The notes under the pieces are model-generated. The model did not search any database and was not told the DNA's origin. It saw only the letters and a list, made by a program, of their open reading frames with translations. Positions 51,986-63,660 of a stretch of DNA of 64,000 nt are shown here, in pieces. The DNA lies in the NCBI RefSeq assembly GCF_964656455.1, contig NC_135718.1, positions 50,993,008 to 51,057,007 of the forward strand. The letters run 5' to 3'. The position numbers and the translations under genes were made by a program. This DNA comes from Halichoerus grypus. Its lineage: Eukaryota; Chordata; Mammalia; Carnivora; Phocidae. The number at the start of each line of letters is the position of its first letter. The first letter of the stretch is position 1.

Positions 51986-52020
51986 AATAAATTATGTGAG
52001 ATGTACAAAGCAAATTTAAT
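51986..52020 (+). repeat. 35-base direct repeat, copy B (likely source)
   Basis: Identical to 50320-50354. Its surroundings have no L1 text, so this copy is more likely the original and the L1 one the derived copy. Confidence 0.95.
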
Positions 52021-52490
52021 ACAGCTGCAAATATGTGTAGGCCAAAGCACTCAATAAAGATACACAACTCTGAGCCACCACCATAAGCACTCTCTGGATC
52101 ATGTGGAATTTGGTGATACCCAGATACACAGAAGAATATGCAAATCATAATATGTGAAATCCAGCACTACTGGGCAGGGATTTCATTCCGATACATCACT
52201 TTACATAAAACCAAGCTCTATAGAGCACTGCTACAAAACAGAATAGGAAGCTATGCCATTGATAAAATTGTTAAGATTATAAAAATACAAATGTGAGAGG
52301 TCAGTTTAACTTAGGGAAAAATATGAATTATCAGGGAAAGCACCAATTCAGTAAAACATTTAGAACTATAGATATAAGTGAAAGTGCAAAAGTGATCTAC
52401 AAGACAAGTTACTATTAAGGCATTATGAGGTCTCACAGGGTCACTACGATGGCAACACCAGTATAAAAAATTATAGATTTTAAATACTAC
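52021..52490. other. Intronic sequence, nothing recognised
   Basis: No repeat family recognised. Confidence 0.5.
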
Positions 52491-52497
52491 AGTCACA

Positions 52498-52640
52498 GGG
52501 CACCTGGGCGGCACAGTTGGTTAAGTGTCGGACTCTTGTTTTCGGCTCAGGCTCCGCTTAGGACTCTCTGTCTCTCTCTGCACCACCAACCCCGCGTTCT
52601 CGCGTTCTCTCTCTCTAATAAATAAATCTTTAAAAAAATG
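52498..52640 (+). mobile_element. Carnivore SINE, internally deleted
   Basis: GGGCACCTGGGCGGCACAGT head; jumps from TTCGGCTCAG to GCTCCGCTTAGGACTCTCTG, with the middle removed; tail TAATAAATAAATCTTTAAAA. The flanks TACAGTCACAG and TACAATCACAA look like a diverged target duplication. Confidence 0.9.
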
Positions 52641-52849
52641 GTACAATCACAAGCAATATAAATTAATTTTAAATCCTCTTTGGAACATTGGAAACAGTGG
52701 CAATGAGCAGCAATACTGGAGTGGTAGATTTGAATTGATCCAAAAGCACACGTAGTCTTTTGAAATTGTTTCCATTTCAGACAAAGGTAACTAGGTAATT
52801 CTTTATCTGAAAGAACTATGATGAAGAAAGCAAACTCTTTCATTCTACA

Positions 52850-53220
52850 AATATTCCCTGAAATTTATTATGTGTCAGTCCCTGTGGTAGAGTTGGGGAA
52901 TACAGAAAGATACAGCCCTCACTTTACTGGGGTTTACAATGAGACAACACTAGTAAATGTGATTGTGTTATGTTAGTTATATACAGGAGGCAATGGAAGC
53001 TCAGAATCTAGGCAGGGAAGGCCTCCCAGATTCCAGTTACATTTACACTGAGATCTAATGGATGAGTTAGAGTTAGCTAGACAAAAGGAGTGGAGGTGTG
53101 AGGTAGGGTTCCGGCAATGAGGCACCTTATGTGAAAGGAGATCTCGAAGTATATGGAGCATGGTCTATTCAAGGAAGTGAGGAAAATTAGAACACTAGAA
53201 TGTACAGTGGGTAGAATATG
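52850..53220. mobile_element. Old mammalian repeat-like text, unassigned
   Basis: ATTATGTGTCAGTCCCTGTG, then GGGAATACAGAAAGATACAG and CTCACTTTACTGGGGTTTAC follow a common old mammalian repeat theme (tables of such fossils list L2/MIR-era elements). The family and strand were not decided. Confidence 0.4.
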
Positions 53221-55294
53221 CATTGATCAGCCTGCAACATGATTCTCAAAAATACAGAGAGACTTATACGGATGCTTTAAACAATTGATTCTTTTAAGCT
53301 ACACAAAATAATAATTTATCATTATGATTACCACTACTTTTGCCAAAGTAACTATATGTTTTAATGAAAAGCTGTATTTTCAAATATGTTTTCTTTGCTT
53401 TTAGGGAATCTGTATAAACTAGGCTTTGAATAAAAAGCAGAATCTGTCAACAGAAAAACTAATCAATTTGTACTGAGTATACACTGGAATCATAACCTAG
53501 CTACTCAGGCCTTTTAAATTGTTGAATACAAAAAAAGATGGCTCATTATTAAAGAAATTCCTGAGCCAGCTGCTTGAAAAAGTTACCAATTTTGGCTGAA
53601 GTCCCTTACTCATAAGATCCTAAAATTTTCCAGAAGAAATAAATTGCTTTAATCTTTGCAGTAAATAAAAATTAAACATCATAAATACTGAATTAACTAA
53701 ATCCAAGTTAGTTCTAAGCATCTAATATCAGGAAAATTATGTTGAAAGCTATCCACATAACAATTCTTCAATTTAGAAAGAATTCATTTAAATAATAAAT
53801 CTGACTGAATTTTATTTCTCATTTTTTTTGTGAGAGAACAGCATCTGTTTTCTGTCCTAGGACTTTTAATTTCTGGATTAACTAATTATACTTAGAGAAA
53901 GCACAGTGATACACTGTAAGAAGAAAATGCTACAGTCTTACTAAGTAAGTAACACTTAAAGCTCATGCTAGGCTTGAGGACAGGTCTACTGTACTGGCCT
54001 GAGAGAACTACAGAAACAGGAGACACAGGTGCTGGGCACAGCTCTCTGCTGGGGAAGCCCTGGGTGATCCCCACAGGTCAGGCTGCTTCATGTCTCCAGA
54101 AGCAGATACGTTAGCGGGCCTTGGGCATACAAGTTTTCTTTCATCCTTGTGCACTCTCTCTCAAAAATGCAAATTTCTAAAATACGTTTTTGCTTTACTA
54201 ATGTCAGGGAATGTGCTTCTTTAGCATGATCGAAGTCTAATTCAATCCTTGTGAATTCTAGAAGCAATTAACATTATGAGAGTATTTAAAAATCTATTTG
54301 AAAGTTTACCAGGAGGATGCTTAACTACAGATTCCTCTTAATAAAAGATATCTGCAGACTTCCCTAACAACAAAATAACTACACTGAATAGCTTGTTACA
54401 CCAACCCTCTCTAACTACTCTGCCTACTCTTTTCCCTCTCTTTATAACCCAAATTCAAGTAATACTTCATATTACACTTATTTATCTCCAGGATTATCAT
54501 ATAACTACCATTTATGGTTAGATCCCTTTTTTGCACTTGACTGAACTACCCAGTCAACAGCATCAAGGACACTCTGCTGTCAAAAGCAGACAGCTGCTCC
54601 AGCTGCTGGCTCCCCCTGGGTCGATGTTGGGGAGCCATGTTAAAGAGACCCTGCCAGGCCGACACAGTGCAACACCATCACTCTGCTCTCTCCATCACAG
54701 AGACGTGGACATCAGGTAGAGCACTAAATCACAGGGGTCATTAATGAACTTGGCCATAACTAGGCAATGCCACAGAATAAGAAATGAGGGAAAGTGTCTC
54801 AATATGTGTACAAATACAGGACAGTACATCACAGCTTCCTTTGTACTTGCAATTTTGAAAGCCTAAAAATTGGATATGGATGCCCATTTTATAAACTGCA
54901 TTTACATGTGTTATAACTGATGTTAAAAGAGGGAGAAATAGGAGAAGGCAAACTGCCCACATAATAACCTTTCTACAATATAGGCAGAGAGCTAAATACG
55001 AGACACATGGCTGAACTTCTACGTAAACAGATTCACAATATAGCAAATTACATATCTGACTGCCTATTTAATAGAAAGTCTATTATAAGTTGGAATTCCT
55101 CCTCCAACCCTTTCCCCCATTTCAACCTTTAACTATCATACGTATATATGCACAACATTTGAGAACATGCCCAAGCAGCCTAGATATTAGGATATTTGTA
55201 GGCTGACTCAATAGCTATTAAAGATATGGCTTAGAAGGAAACCAGTGTAGAAATATAAAAGGAAACATAATTCTGGAAAAAAAATCTGCTTTTT
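53221..55294. other. Intronic sequence, nothing recognised
   Basis: 2.1 kb with no young repeat. Frames at 53892-54074, 54531-54719 and 54741-55046 resemble no known protein. Confidence 0.5.
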
Positions 55295-55308
55295 AAAAAG
55301 TAATCACA

Positions 55309-55428
55309 GGGGCACCTAGCTGGCTCAGCTGGTGGAGCATGCCAACTCCTGATTTCAATGTTGAATTCGAGCCCCACATTGGGTATAGAGATTACTTAAA
55401 AATAAAATCTTAAAAAAAAAAAAAAAAG
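55309..55428 (+). mobile_element. Carnivore SINE, short type (outer of nested pair)
   Basis: GGGGCACCTAGCTGGCTCAG head, short body ending GGGTATAGAGATTACTTAAA, AATAAAATCTT and A tail. The left target copy AAAAAGTAATCACA is at 55295-55308. Confidence 0.94.
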
Positions 55429-55646
55429 AGGGGCACCTGGGTGGCTCAGTTGGTTAAGTATCTGACTCTTGATTTCAGCTAAGGTCATGATCTCAGGCTT
55501 GTGAGATTGAGCCCTGTATTAGGCTCCATACTCGGTGGGGAGTCTGCTTCAGATTCTCCCTCTCCCTTTGCTCCTCCCCCCACTCATGTGCGCTCACATG
55601 CGTGCGCGCGCGCTCTCTCTCAAATAAATCAATCCTTAAAAAAAAA
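55429..55646 (+). mobile_element. Carnivore SINE inserted at the tail of its neighbour
   Basis: GGGGCACCTGGGTGGCTCAG head, GACTCTTGATTTCAGCTAAG, a CGTGCGCGCGCGC tract at about 55601-55611, and tail AAATAAATCAATCC plus A14. AAAAAGTAATCACA recurs at 55647-55660, so the two SINEs share one outer target duplication. Confidence 0.94.
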
Positions 55647-55660
55647 AAAAAGTAATCACA

Positions 55661-58600
55661 AACACTATGTTTTCCCCCCAGATTATGGACAAAATACAGT
55701 CATTCTAGAAAATGTATAAAAGATAATTTGAAATGGATGCAAGAATCCCCAATATTACAAAATAATAAAAATAAATCATAATAAGAAGAGAAAGCATCAA
55801 GAGAAACCACTGACATGGTTCTATTAGCATGGCATGAACAGCAGGTAGACTAAGGCCTAAAAATTATGTTCAATCGATTAAAAAAAACGTTCCCACATAC
55901 ACACAGTCACATACACATATATGCAGTCACTTAAAAGCATGAATCCCAGAGGAATCCAAACAGTGTTTATCAAATATTCTCACACAGATCACACTCTGCT
56001 AGGCTACTCATAGAAATCAAAGGAAAATACTACTTTGAAGATTTTAGAAGAAAAATGTTTTACAAATAAAGTACCCAATCTCAAAATATATTTTTTAAAA
56101 ATGTTCTTTCAAGAATGAAGAAAAATACACAAAATCCTCTCTCAAGAATCAAAGAAAAGTATCTTGAAAATGGCAAGGAGTAGGCTAGACAGGATAAATA
56201 ACTCAAGCCCAAGATAGGAGAAGAAATGGTAAGAGAGGACACAGCTTCTGTGTATATATGTATTTATATTCCCTTTGTCCGTAAATGATGATGGTGCTAT
56301 CTGCTTTATAGAAGTTCAAGTATCCAGGCCTAGACAAAGGTTCCTTTTAAATCCGAGAAGACTTACCAGGGAGGTTGCAGATCTGTAGTCTATTAAGTCT
56401 GAAAAGTCAAGGGGAGTGGCTGAGGTGCCAGAAGTCTGAATGGGAGCAGATGGTTTGTGTGTGCATGCATGCACATGCACACACAAAGAAGGAAAACTCA
56501 GAAAATAACAGACAAGAAAATACTGCATTTACTCTCTGCAAAAACTTTAGAGAAAAGTTAAACACATTCCTTCTGAGTACTCAGAAGTTAATCTTTAGAA
56601 GCCAACATGGAGTCAAGTAAGCACTAAACCTCTTCACTTGATCAGGTTGTTGGAACTTAGTCACAGAAAATGCTACCCAAAAAAGGTAGGTAATACATTC
56701 TTTTCATGCTAGAATTATGGAGAAATGAGAAAAATTAGCTTAAAGACAGGTGAACTCACTAATTGCCTGAACAACTATAGTATGACCAAAGTAGACTGAT
56801 GAATAGAGGCACAACAATGGGAGTTCTTTCCTTTGTCCCATCCTACTCAACAGATACATGACCTCAACACAGTGGGAGGGTAAACAGTGAGAACCTTAGG
56901 GGAAAGAGACAGCAGAATACAAAAGTATATTAGCCTCCTCAAAGTGGTTTGGGATCTGAGTTGTTTGGTGTGGGGCTTGGAAGCTGGGCACTCTGCTCAT
57001 CATATGAATACTACAACTACTCCACAAATTTCATTTGAAACAAGAGAAAGGGAAAGAGCTGGTATCCGGTCAATAAAGAATTGGACAAGGAACCATTCCT
57101 TTGCACAATGAAGACGATACGTTCTACAACTGATTTTAGGAAACAGGACTGGCCTCATTTACACTTTAGTAAGGCCAAGGTAACCTATCTTTTACTATTA
57201 CTTTTCACAGATTTCTCGTGTCCCCATTACTTACTTCCCACCACTCCTGACCTCATCATACATATATTTGTGGACATGATGATTAAGAAACCTTGGTTCA
57301 GAGTCCAAAAACCTGAGAATTTGGGGAACAATTCATAGTTTATCTGGGGAAGAGGAGCCAAGGCAGAATTTGAACTGCAGTGGGTCAAGTCCCTGGGGCC
57401 TATCAAAGTAAGGATACACATAAAATAAAAATATATATAAAAAAAAGAAAAAAGGAACAAAAACTTACATTAAGGACTTAAATGATAGGATGTTATTTAA
57501 CTGGAGGAATATATAAAACAGAAAAGCAGATCATCAGGAGGAATATATTAGGTTGACCTATGTATTAGGTTAACCTATATAAAATTGCCATTTTTATAGG
57601 TCAAAAACAGGTATCAGCAACTTCACAAGATTCAAATGAATATACATTGTAACCATTTTGCATTGGGAAAGACTGACTTAATTGGTGTAACTCCACTGGA
57701 GAACACCAGAGGGAAGAGAAGTTTTAAGTGCTCAATATGAAGGTTGCACCTGACAAACGAGGCAGCCAAACTGGGAACTGGAGGTGTGCAAAGACAACAG
57801 GGTAACCCTCTCTCAAGAGACTTCTGTAGTGACTGATCTTTAAGATCCCTTCTGAATTATTCTGAAGGTTCTTGCCCACTGAGACTAAGCAAATTCTGGT
57901 AGCTTTGGCTCTGTGAGAGTGGAGAAGACAGGCAGATGTGAAAAGAACGATCCTGAAAAGAGAATGGGACTAGAGAAATTCAGGAAGGCAAGCAAATAAC
58001 CATCTCCACCAGTGTCAGCCTACCCTCTACAGAACCTGCAGATCATCCTGCCCTGAATGCCATGTAATCTCAACCAACATCTGCAGGCAGGAAGAATGAG
58101 GCCTGTAAGTACAGTCAGGACTTAGCACCACTAAAATGCAGTTAAGGGGTCTGGAATGGAAGCCTTCACTGAGCTAAAGGGACTTAAAATTGCAGAACTG
58201 TGACTGGGCAGGTTTGGGTAGTTGGGTAGGGATGGTTAATTTGGGACAAGCATAGCAGAGAGCGCTCCAGAGGCTGAAGCTCCAGAAGAAGCAGAGTAGG
58301 GAGACAATAAATTTAGCTGAACAGAGAGTCTGGGGCGATGAGTCAGGGAAAGTAGGCTGAGGCCAAGACTGGAAATCATCTTGATTGCCAAGCTCAGGCT
58401 TACACTATAAGTTTGTTCACTGAAGTCTTTTAAGCATGGTTTATAGACAAAATGGAAGATTAAAGGACATATGTCATGTATTCATGTACACGTCTGAAAC
58501 ATAAATATCACAATGTTTAGGATTCAGACAAAGAGAAAAGCAAAAATATGTTCTGATTAATCAGTTGTTTGATTTTTCTATTTTTCAGGTCAGATTTTGC

Positions 58601-59566
58601 TACGTTCTACCTTAACGGTTTACAACCCATACTAAAAATGTCTCATTTTTATTACACCAATTTTTGTACACACTTCTATCACACATGTTATTAGACCATG
58701 TTCACCCAGCATTTCCTTTCTAATGAAAACACAATGAAAAGTTATTAATGAAAACATCTGAGCTGAGCTCAGATGTAAGAAGGGCAATAAAAGCGTACGT
58801 TTTGAACAGTTACATGCAAGGCAGTGGCATTTCAAGGGGTAGATGGAAGGAGTGGTCCCACCCATGGTTCAGGCAATAAGGGGGTACCTTGTCTGTAGAG
58901 AATTTAAAAACAGTAATAAACTGACTAAGAGTCAGTCTGCTTTTTATTATCACTTCGCACTGGGAATCCCAAACAATTCTAACGTCTGCCCTTCTGGGGC
59001 AAGATGGCTCCATACAGCCACTTCTCCTTGGTCCACCACTAGTACTAGCGCTCAGCATCCTGTAAGATGTTTTACAGCATGTCTCTTTTAACCCTCATTT
59101 CACGGACAGGAGAAGAAAGGCTCGGGAAACTGGGGCAAATGGGAGAATGAGGATTTATTCCAAGCAGTCTGATTCCCAGCTCTGCATATTTAACCTATAA
59201 GCTACTACCACTCAAGGAAAATGAGCAAATGACAGCAGATACCCCAAGTTCAGCTCAACCTGAGAGTCAACAGCTAAGTTTGAATGTCATCTTCCATTAT
59301 CCTACCTCCTACCTTTTCCAACAGTCAATCAACAACTGACTGCCTATAGCTCACAAAACACTTTTTACTTATTAATTCATTGCCCATTTCTTGACAGTTT
59401 CCCTAGAGTGAGGCAGGTTAACTCTGCCACATTCTTGGCCACCATGGCCTGAGGCAATGATCTCTCACAACAGACGGGCAACGGTAAAAATCTACCTCAT
59501 GAAAACATTCTGGATTCTTTAGCATTCATTTTAATGGGCAAAAGACATCTATGTTTATGTACTGTC
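55661..59566. other. Intronic sequence, nothing firmly recognised
   Basis: 3.9 kb with no recognised SINE or L1. A GCATGCATGCACATGCACAC tract lies at about 56461-56485. Short open frames on both strands (for example 56887-57338 and 58810-59091) resemble no known protein. Confidence 0.5.
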
Positions 59567-59581
59567 AAAATCCCCACAACA

Positions 59582-59767
59582 TGGGGCGCCTGGGTGGCTC
59601 AGTCGTTAAGCGTCTGCCTTCGGCTCAGGTCGTGATCCCAGGGTCCTGGGATCGAGCCCCGCATCGGGCTCCCTGCTCGGCGGGAAGCCTGCTTCTCCCT
59701 CTCCCACTCCCCCTGCTTGTGTTCCCCTCTCTCACTGTGTCTCTCTCTGTCAAATAAATAAATAAAA

Positions 59768-59797
<30 letters not shown>
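59582..59797 (+). mobile_element. Very young carnivore SINE
   Basis: Near-consensus from GGGGCGCCTGGGTGGCTCAG to CAAATAAATAAATAAAATCT, then a pure A run of 29 (59773-59801, overlapping the target copy). The perfect 15-base duplication AAAATCCCCACAACA lies at 59567-59581 and 59798-59812. Antisense to KAT6B. Confidence 0.98.
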
Positions 59798-59805
<8 letters not shown>

Positions 59806-59812
59806 CACAACA

Positions 59813-60425
59813 GAAAAACTTTTTCTTAACTGCTTCAATTTAGACTATGCCTTTTACTGGAAGTCACCACACTGAAAAATGCAGGAAGTAAGTAAGTAAA
59901 AAAACAACGTACTTGCATTTCTTCAATGGTTAAAAATTTAACTGCAAGCAACTCATTTCTTCTCAATTTCTCTATTAAGTAGAATGTTAAGTTATAATAT
60001 TCAAAAGTTCAGTGAGGGTAGAATTTGTCTAATAATCTAAAATCTTGAGACCATAAAACTACAAACAGAGGCCACTGCTGTCAGGACCTTGGAAATTAGA
60101 GTGAAGACATTGCCCGTCATCGCATCCCCCAAATACTAAAGGGGAGAAAGAGAAATAAAATTGCCTTCACAAATTTAAACTTTAAGATCAACACATTCTG
60201 AATATGAGTAGAACTATGTAGTAACTTTAGAGGTGCAAAATAGCTTTCAAGCCTGGACTTCTAAGCGCTGGATATATTAAAACAGCTATAGAAAGAAAGT
60301 GTCAGACAACAAGGTGGTCAGTCAGCAGTGGATGCAGAGACTAATGTCTAGAAGGATTCTAAGATGGCCTTCTAGTATATACATCCATACGTCCTCTAGA
60401 ATTCTCTCTTGAGTGTGAGCAGGAG
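59813..60425. other. Intronic sequence, nothing recognised
   Basis: No repeat family recognised. Confidence 0.5.
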
Positions 60426-60429
60426 CATG

Positions 60430-61140
60430 AATATGATGGATTTCACTCCCAATCAGGTTATATTGTAGGACCAAAGTGAAGGGTATTTGCTGATGTCATT
60501 AAGACCCCAAATCCATTAATTTTGAGCCCATCAGGACGAAGATCATCCGGGGTTGGTCTGACTTAATCAGATTGAGGTTTTTTGTTTTTTGTTTTTTTTT
60601 TTAAAGATTTTATTTATTTATTTGAGAGAGAGCACAAGAGGGGAGAGCGGGAGAGGGAGAAGCAGACTCCCTGCTGAGCAGGGAGCCCGATGCGGGACTC
60701 GATCCCGGGACTCCAGGATCATGACCTGAGCCGAAGGCAGTCGCTTAACCAACTGAGCCACCCAGGCGCCCGAGATTGAGGTTTTTTAAAGGACCAGAGA
60801 TTATAAAGATTGGATGCATGTAAGAAATCCTCAAACTGACCTTGAAAAAGCAAAAAGCTATGTTGGGGAGGGTGCCATGTGGCAGGACAGCGTCTAGGAG
60901 CACAGGGCCTCAGTCATACAACCACAAGCAACTGAACACTGCCCAAGCCTGTGAGCTTGGAAAAGGACTCCAACCCTCAGATGAGATCACAGCCTGAGCC
61001 GACATCTTGATTTCAGCTTGGTGAGAACCCAATTAATCCATGCCTAGACTCATAACCTATGAAGAATGAGATAATAAATGTGTTGGTTTTAGCTGCCAAA
61101 TTGTGCTGACTTGCTCAATACAGCAATTGAAAGCTAATAC
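60430..61140 (+). mobile_element. Old LTR-like repeat (MaLR/MLT-like), split by a SINE
   Basis: The 3' end reads GACATCTTGATTTCAGCTTG, GTGAGAACCCAATTAATCCA and GGTTTTAGCTGCCAAATTGT, ending near AAGCTAATACAGC. This is the terminal pattern of old mammalian MLT-type LTRs. Non-coding. Name from memory. Confidence 0.5.
60584..60772 (-). mobile_element. Carnivore SINE with perfect 15-base target duplication
   Basis: Reversed CanSINE of the same subtype as 13961-14191 (shared CGATCCCGGGACTCCAGGAT and GAAGGCAGTCGCTTAACC). The duplication AGATTGAGGTTTTTT lies at 60569-60583 and 60773-60787. Sits in the LTR-like repeat. Confidence 0.97.
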
Positions 61141-61494
61141 AGCAAATCTCCAGATAAGTTGGAAGTACCCATCTAAACACTGTCCAGGACACAGGGAAGG
61201 CATCCCTGTTCTGGTTAGATGCCATGCTCACTAATACAAGATTAGCTTCATACACAGGTTTCCCTTCACAGAAATAATATACTGACCATTCAAACTGGGA
61301 ATCTTGATCCTTGGGATAATTATTTCTCAGGCAAACAAATAAATACACTGGTCCCCTGACTTCATATATCCATTTCTTTAGCTGGGCTAATGTGAGTCTG
61401 TCCCTACAAGAGAGCTCTACCTTTACCATCCAGAGAAAATCAGGATGTAATCTGACAAAGCTAAGAATCAGCCAGATCTGGAACTGTTATTCGT
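61141..61494. other. Intronic sequence between two LTR-like remnants
   Basis: No family recognised. The minus-strand open frame at 61115-61429 overlaps it and resembles no known protein. Confidence 0.45.
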
Positions 61495-62090
61495 TTTCCA
61501 CTGACACAAATGGTGGCTTAAAACAACACCCATTTATTAGTTCACAGTTCCAAAGGCCAGACATCCAGGCTTGACTAGGTTCTCTGCTTAAGGTTTCACA
61601 GAGCCAAAATGAAGGTGTTGGCTAGGATGGGCTCTTATCTGGAGCCTCTAAGGAAGAATCCACTTCCAAGCTAAATTAGGTTGTTGGCAGAATTCAGTTC
61701 CCAGTGGTTACAGAACTGAGGTCCCAGTTTCTTTGCTGCTTGTCAGCTGGGGGAGTCACACTCAGCTTCTAGAAGCTACCTATGTTCCCTGGTACAAGTC
61801 CCCTCCATGTTCAAAGCCAGCAACAACATGTTGAATCGAATCCTACTCATGCTTTGAATCTCTTTCTTCCCAGTAACCAGAACAAACTCTGTTTTTAATG
61901 GGCTCGTATAATTAGATTAGCCTACCTGGATATTCTCCCTTTTGCCATACAAGGAAATGCTATCATGGGAATGCTATCTCAACATATTCACAGGTTTGAC
62001 CCAAACTCAATGGGTTACACAAAGGGCAAGGGTCATTTGCGGGGTCATTCTTAGAATTCTGCCCACCACACCAGACCATGGCAAATCTAA
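61495..62090 (-). mobile_element. Old LTR-like repeat (MaLR/MLT-like), reversed
   Basis: Plus-strand text GGTGGCTTAAAACAACACCC, AGTTCACAGTTCCAAAGGCC, GGTTGTTGGCAGAATTCAGT and ATTCTTAGAATTCTGCCCAC reads as the reverse complement of the repeat type at 6258-6600. Non-coding; family name from memory. Confidence 0.55.
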
Positions 62091-62355
62091 CAAGATAACG
62101 AAGGCTACCCTGGGAGGGAGCCTGAAAGAGAAGAACTAGCCAGCTTCTTACAGAAGGCATCTCATACACCACATGGATAGTCAAAATTTGCATTCATCTT
62201 AAAGCAGTTAAGGCTATTTCCTTTACTGATGTATTTTGAGCACACAGAGAAATCACATTTAATAAAAATTAAGCAAAAAGCACAGACCAAACACTGGACA
62301 ACTACTTACTATGAGGCACTAAGTATAAAAATATATATAGTATGAAAATATCTAT
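62091..62355. other. Intronic sequence, nothing recognised
   Basis: AT-rich spacer between the LTR-like remnant and the next SINE. Confidence 0.5.
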
Positions 62356-62565
62356 GGGGCACCTGCATAGCTCAATTGGTTAAGCATCTGCCTTCAGCTC
62401 AGGTCATGATCCCAGAGTCCTGGGTTTGAGCCCCAAGTCCTGGGTTTGAGTCCCATGTCCCGCTCCCCACTCGGCAGGTTGTCTGCTTCTCCTTCTGCCA
62501 CTCCCACCACTTGTGCTCGCTCTCTCTCAAATAAAAAAATAAATAAAATCTTAAAAAAAAAAAAA
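62356..62565 (+). mobile_element. Carnivore SINE with internal duplication
   Basis: GGGGCACCTGCATAGCTCAA head. AGTCCTGGGTTTGAG occurs twice in tandem (near 62416 and 62436). Tail AAATAAAAAAATAAATAAAA and A13. Confidence 0.93.
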
Positions 62566-62823
62566 GATACATAACTCCTCTCAAAGGGATTGATAGTAAT
62601 GCAAGTCCAAGAGAAGATAATATAAAATGACTAATGATGCCAGTCAGGAGTCCAAGAATTAATAAAATATTCACACCAAACTGCAGAGCTTTTAAAACAA
62701 CGCTTATAGCCAGAAGTATTCCTACAAATGTCACTGGTGACTAGTAGATATCAAGACCTTTAAAATATTACCAATATGAAGAAAAAATTGCCAATATGAT
62801 TCTAAATTTTAGGCAGTGTTTAA
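62566..62823. other. Intronic sequence, nothing recognised
   Basis: No repeat family recognised. Confidence 0.5.
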
Positions 62824-62839
62824 TGTGTATACCATTTTT

Positions 62840-63020
62840 TTTTAAAGATTTATTTATTTATTTGAAAGAGAGACAGACAGCAAGCAAGCACACAGAGGGA
62901 GAGGGAGAAGCAGACTCCCCACTAAGCGGGGAGCCCGATGTGGGGCTCGATCACAGGACCCCGAGATCATGACCTGAGCTGAAGTCATATGCTTAACTGA
63001 CTGAGCCACCCAGGTGCCCC
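62840..63020 (-). mobile_element. Carnivore SINE with target duplication
   Basis: Reversed CanSINE with head GAGCCACCCAGGTGCCCC. The duplication TGTGTATACCATTTTT / TGTGTATACAATTTTT (15 of 16 identical) lies at 62824-62839 and 63021-63036. Confidence 0.96.
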
Positions 63021-63036
63021 TGTGTATACAATTTTT

Positions 63037-63530
63037 ATGTGTAAACAAGAAAAAAATATAAGAGGAAATAAACCAAAGTTGTTAGCTATTTGAATAGTGG
63101 GATTATAGGACATTTTAACTATATTCTTATTAATATTTTCAATGTTCCCATTTTTTCAATAAGCATGTAGCATTTTCATAACATGGAGGAATTTATATAT
63201 ATGCAAACAAATATTTATATTGAGCAAGTCATGGCATTTGGTCCAACCAATCTTTCTTTCAAGCCAAAACCTGTCCTGTGCATAGCCCCTTGATCTAGAA
63301 AACACAGGCAGTTTTCATATAGCACAAAAAAGATTAGCAAGTAGAGGCCCCACTATCTGAAATCTGAACAAGAAAACAAACTTGTTAACAGCAAAAACTA
63401 GAGCTGAAACTAGTAAGGGCCACAATAAACTGACAGCACAGGAGAACAGAAATGATGAATAAACCAACGCTATGGGGGTAGAGGAAAAGCTACTGAGTGG
63501 AGAGGGAGGAAGCAACAGAGGAGAGCAGGG
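63037..63530. other. Intronic sequence, nothing recognised
   Basis: AT-rich, no family recognised. Confidence 0.5.
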
Positions 63531-63660
63531 AGCAGAACAAGCCATGGGCAGAGGAAGGCAAAGACAGAAACCAGATGGGACGAGAGAAGAATGGATGGGT
63601 GGATGGCAGACAGACCAGCAGAGAGAAGGATGGACGGACAGATGAACAGAAAGCCAGAGC
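63531..63660. repeat. Degenerate GATG/GACA tetranucleotide-rich tract
   Basis: GAATGGATGGGTGGATGGCA, then GACAGACCAGCAGAGAGAAG and GATGGACGGACAGATGAACA form an impure purine-rich tetranucleotide tract. Confidence 0.7.

Noticed and set aside
6656..63020. Functional tRNA genes in SINE heads
   Set aside because: The tRNA-like heads are SINE promoters lacking a foldable mature tRNA; none is an intact tRNA gene.
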